NCBI GenBank assembly: GCA_009787675.1 | Contig: WQSU01000172.1 | Coordinates: 1-5,742, forward strand | From: Lentimicrobiaceae bacterium | GTDB taxonomy: Bacteria; Bacteroidota; Bacteroidia; Bacteroidales; WCHB1-69 | Length of the DNA: 5,742 nt | Direction of reading: 5' to 3' | In this document: positions 4,044 through 5,742 of the stretch, in pieces | Layout of the letters: every line of letters starts with the position of its first letter | Position numbering within the stretch: position 1 is the stretch's first letter | Position numbers and translations under genes: made by a program | Notes under the pieces: generated by a model | The model's input: only the letters and a program-made list of their open reading frames with translations | Databases searched by the model: none | Told to the model about the DNA's origin: nothing

Positions 4044-5742
4044 ATGCACAAAAAACTACACTTGAAGAAAAAAATATGCTTCGGCATATTGCTATTGTTA
4101 GGGCTTTTATTTATCAGTCCTTCAGCGTTTTCACAAAACCCAAGGCAAGATGCTTTGCTCGCGCTTGCAAACACAAAAGTGGAAACCAACTACACGATTC
4201 CGTCTTTCACAGAAATGAAAAGACGTGCAAAAGCGGCTCAGGCTACCAATCCGTCTGAAACAATTTTAGATGCGCTTGAACTTGCCATTAACAATTTAAA
4301 GGCAAACGATATGCCTTATAATATTGTAATGAATGTTCATGCTGATCCGAAAACCAAAATGGCGTTCAACTGGCTTACAAATACCGGAATGACAGGCGGG
4401 AGAGTAGAAATTGTTCAAGGTGAAGTAAGTAACCAAAGCGCTTTTGCTACGCCTTTGCAATCAATTAATGCTACCTGTACACAAGTTAGCAACTTAAATT
4501 ACAATGTTTCTGCTAACAATTTAGTTAATGAGGCAGGGTTTTCCGGCAATAACTTGAAAAAATCTTATACCGAAAACAAAGCGTTAGCTACAGATTTAAC
4601 CCCCAACACCACTTATTCTTTCCGTGTGGGTAAAGAGGGCGCATGGAGCGAAATTGGTACTTTTACTACAGCAAAAGCTACCAAAGCTCCTTTTTCGTTT
4701 TGCTATACTACCGATCCACAAGCCAATACTTATGAAATGTTCGATATTTCTCAAACTACCACCCATGCCGGATTCAGCAGGTATCCCAATATTGATTTTT
4801 GGTTGCATTGCGGCGATTTAGTGGAGACCTCAGGTGGAACCAATGCCGAATGGGAATGGGAACAACTTTTAGAGAGTCAGCAAGATATTTTTCTTAAAAT
4901 GCCCTTTGCCCCTGTTCAAGGTAATCATGATGTTTCAACAAATCTAAATTTTAGAAAACATTTTAATACGGAAGGTTTCGGAACAGCCGACAACACCGGC
5001 AGTACCTATTCCTATATCTATGGCGATGTCCAATTTTTTGCTATCAACAGTGAATTGTACAGCAACAACACTTACATGACCGCTTTAGCCAGTTGGATGC
5101 GTAACGAGGTTGCGGCTCATCCCAATATAAAATGGCGTTTTGTTTATTATCACAAAACTGTTTATACCGGTAGCGGTTCTCACCAAAACGACTCCGACGG
5201 CAGAACTTGGCGTAACGCAATGGCGCCGTTATTCGATGAGTTGAATATAGACCTCGCTTTTCAAGGACACGATCATATTTATGAAGTGATTGGACCCGTT
5301 AAAAACAAAAAACTTGTAGCAGGCGCTGTAACCAACCAATTGAGCGTGCCGGTTCACAGTCGCGAAAATGTTACCGGAAAATGGGGCGGCACTTTTAATG
5401 TAAACGAAGGTACGTTGTACTTCCTGAATAATTCATCGGGAAAGAAAAAATATGAGCCGAGACCTTTCAGTCAAATGACCGGCGGACAAGTTGCAGATGT
5501 TATTGATTATCCGTCACTGTTTACCGGACGTTTCGGGCAAACCGGAAACCCTACTTACAGCAACGTTTTTGTTTCTACCGATACGATTATTATTACTACT
5601 TATGAAGTATTGGATAACGGAACAGATTTGTTGTTTGATGAGATTAAATTGGTGAAACCTTCCCATTTGGACTCACTTATTTCAGATGCTACAAACAGAG
5701 TTGAAGCCAATTACACTGTTCCTTCCTTTACCGAGTTAAAAC
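4044..5742 (+). CDS. Secreted purple-acid-phosphatase-like metallophosphoesterase with FIVAR-like repeats, 3' partial
   Basis: The frame is open from ATG 4044 through the right edge (566 codons). An in-frame TAA at 4023-4025 and the signal peptide starting here (about 1-30, K-K-K then I-C-F-G-I-L-L-L-L-G, cleavage near A-F-S/Q) fix the start. In order: a FIVAR-like helical repeat (about 35-88); a purple acid phosphatase N-terminal Fn3-like domain (about 92-210, with M-A-F-N-W-L-T, G-R-V-E-I-V and D-L-T-P-N-T-T-Y-S-F-R-V-G); a calcineurin-like metallophosphoesterase domain (about 216-535); then a second FIVAR-like repeat from 542, cut by the window. All metal-binding blocks of the catalytic superfamily are visible: D224-P-Q, G-D258, G-N294-H-D, H370 and G-H409-D-H411. 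An exported phosphomonoesterase or phosphodiesterase is expected; the substrate is unknown. The start region has no Shine-Dalgarno site. Upstream, 188 bases separate it from the retropepsin-like gene, so it is probably transcribed on its own. Confidence 0.9.
   Translation, partial: MHKKLHLKKKICFGILLLLGLLFISPSAFSQNPRQDALLALANTKVETNYTIPSFTEMKRRAKAAQATNPSETILDALELAINNLKANDMPYNIVMNVHADPKTKMAFNWLTNTGMTGGRVEIVQGEVSNQSAFATPLQSINATCTQVSNLNYNVSANNLVNEAGFSGNNLKKSYTENKALATDLTPNTTYSFRVGKEGAWSEIGTFTTAKATKAPFSFCYTTDPQANTYEMFDISQTTTHAGFSRYPNIDFWLHCGDLVETSGGTNAEWEWEQLLESQQDIFLKMPFAPVQGNHDVSTNLNFRKHFNTEGFGTADNTGSTYSYIYGDVQFFAINSELYSNNTYMTALASWMRNEVAAHPNIKWRFVYYHKTVYTGSGSHQNDSDGRTWRNAMAPLFDELNIDLAFQGHDHIYEVIGPVKNKKLVAGAVTNQLSVPVHSRENVTGKWGGTFNVNEGTLYFLNNSSGKKKYEPRPFSQMTGGQVADVIDYPSLFTGRFGQTGNPTYSNVFVSTDTIIITTYEVLDNGTDLLFDEIKLVKPSHLDSLISDATNRVEANYTVPSFTELK
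4146..4307 (+). repeat. FIVAR-like helical repeat 1 of the phosphatase
   Basis: Residues 35-88 of the phosphatase follow the FIVAR pattern (PF07554, from memory): a helix, then VETNYTIPSFTEMKRRAKAA, then a spacer with N-P-S-E and a second helix A-L-E-L-A-I-N-N-L-K. The first 25 residues match the repeat at the window's right edge at 14 positions. FIVAR repeats often occur in secreted or surface glycan-linked proteins, so attachment or spacing is a possible role. Confidence 0.6.
5667..5742 (+). repeat. FIVAR-like helical repeat 2 of the phosphatase, truncated by window
   Basis: Residues 542-566 read L-D-S-L-I-S-D-A-T-N-R followed by VEANYTVPSFTELK. They align without gaps to residues 35-59, with 14 of 25 identical. 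The DNA of the two copies has diverged at many third positions, so the duplication is not recent. The second helix lies beyond the window. Confidence 0.65.

Noticed and set aside
4076..4821. Three short open frames (4076-4258 +, 4596-4808 -, 4624-4821 +)
   Set aside because: All lie inside the phosphatase frame, whose signal peptide, Fn3 domain and metal-binding motifs are clear; these are shadows.

Overview
The window looks like a piece of a Bacteroidota (Bacteroidetes) chromosome. The supporting signs are A/T-rich start regions without Shine-Dalgarno sites, lipophilic signal peptides ending in A/S before Gln, a tandem SUMF1/FGE-type repeat protein in the style common in Bacteroidales, and a short peptide whose leader resembles the 'GG-Bacteroidales' natural-product precursor family. 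Species cannot be named from this stretch. All genes seen are on the + strand.

Left part (1..2201): the 3' part of a gene for a protein built from at least three tandem formylglycine-generating-enzyme-like (SUMF1 / FGE-sulfatase) domains of about 272-275 residues each. The first domain is cut by the window edge. The domains keep the fold signatures but lack the catalytic cysteine pair of true formylglycine-generating enzymes.

Middle spacer (2202..2655): a purine-rich 14-bp tandem repeat that overlaps the stop codon, then a cluster of palindromes sharing a common framework (one is followed by T8 and is a plausible terminator), then about 250 bases with no recognisable gene.

Centre (2656..3855): a small gene with a double-Gly leader and a Cys-rich core, broken by a one-base frameshift in a run of six A (2702..2707). 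It is followed 95 bases later by a secreted, two-lobed retropepsin-like protein in which both catalytic triplets are altered (D-N-G and D-L-G). This pair is the most interesting part of the window: a possible ribosomally made, modified peptide (RiPP) locus, or the remnant of one.

Right part (4044 to the end): a long reading frame that runs off the right edge. It encodes a secreted purple-acid-phosphatase-like metallophosphoesterase with an N-terminal FIVAR-like helical repeat, a PAP-type Fn3 domain and a catalytic domain with all metal-binding motifs visible. A second FIVAR-like repeat is just starting where the window ends.

The three complete or nearly complete large genes share no obvious pathway. 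Two have visible export signals, and the first probably does too, but its N-terminus lies outside the window. The overall picture is an accessory region encoding envelope or secreted proteins.
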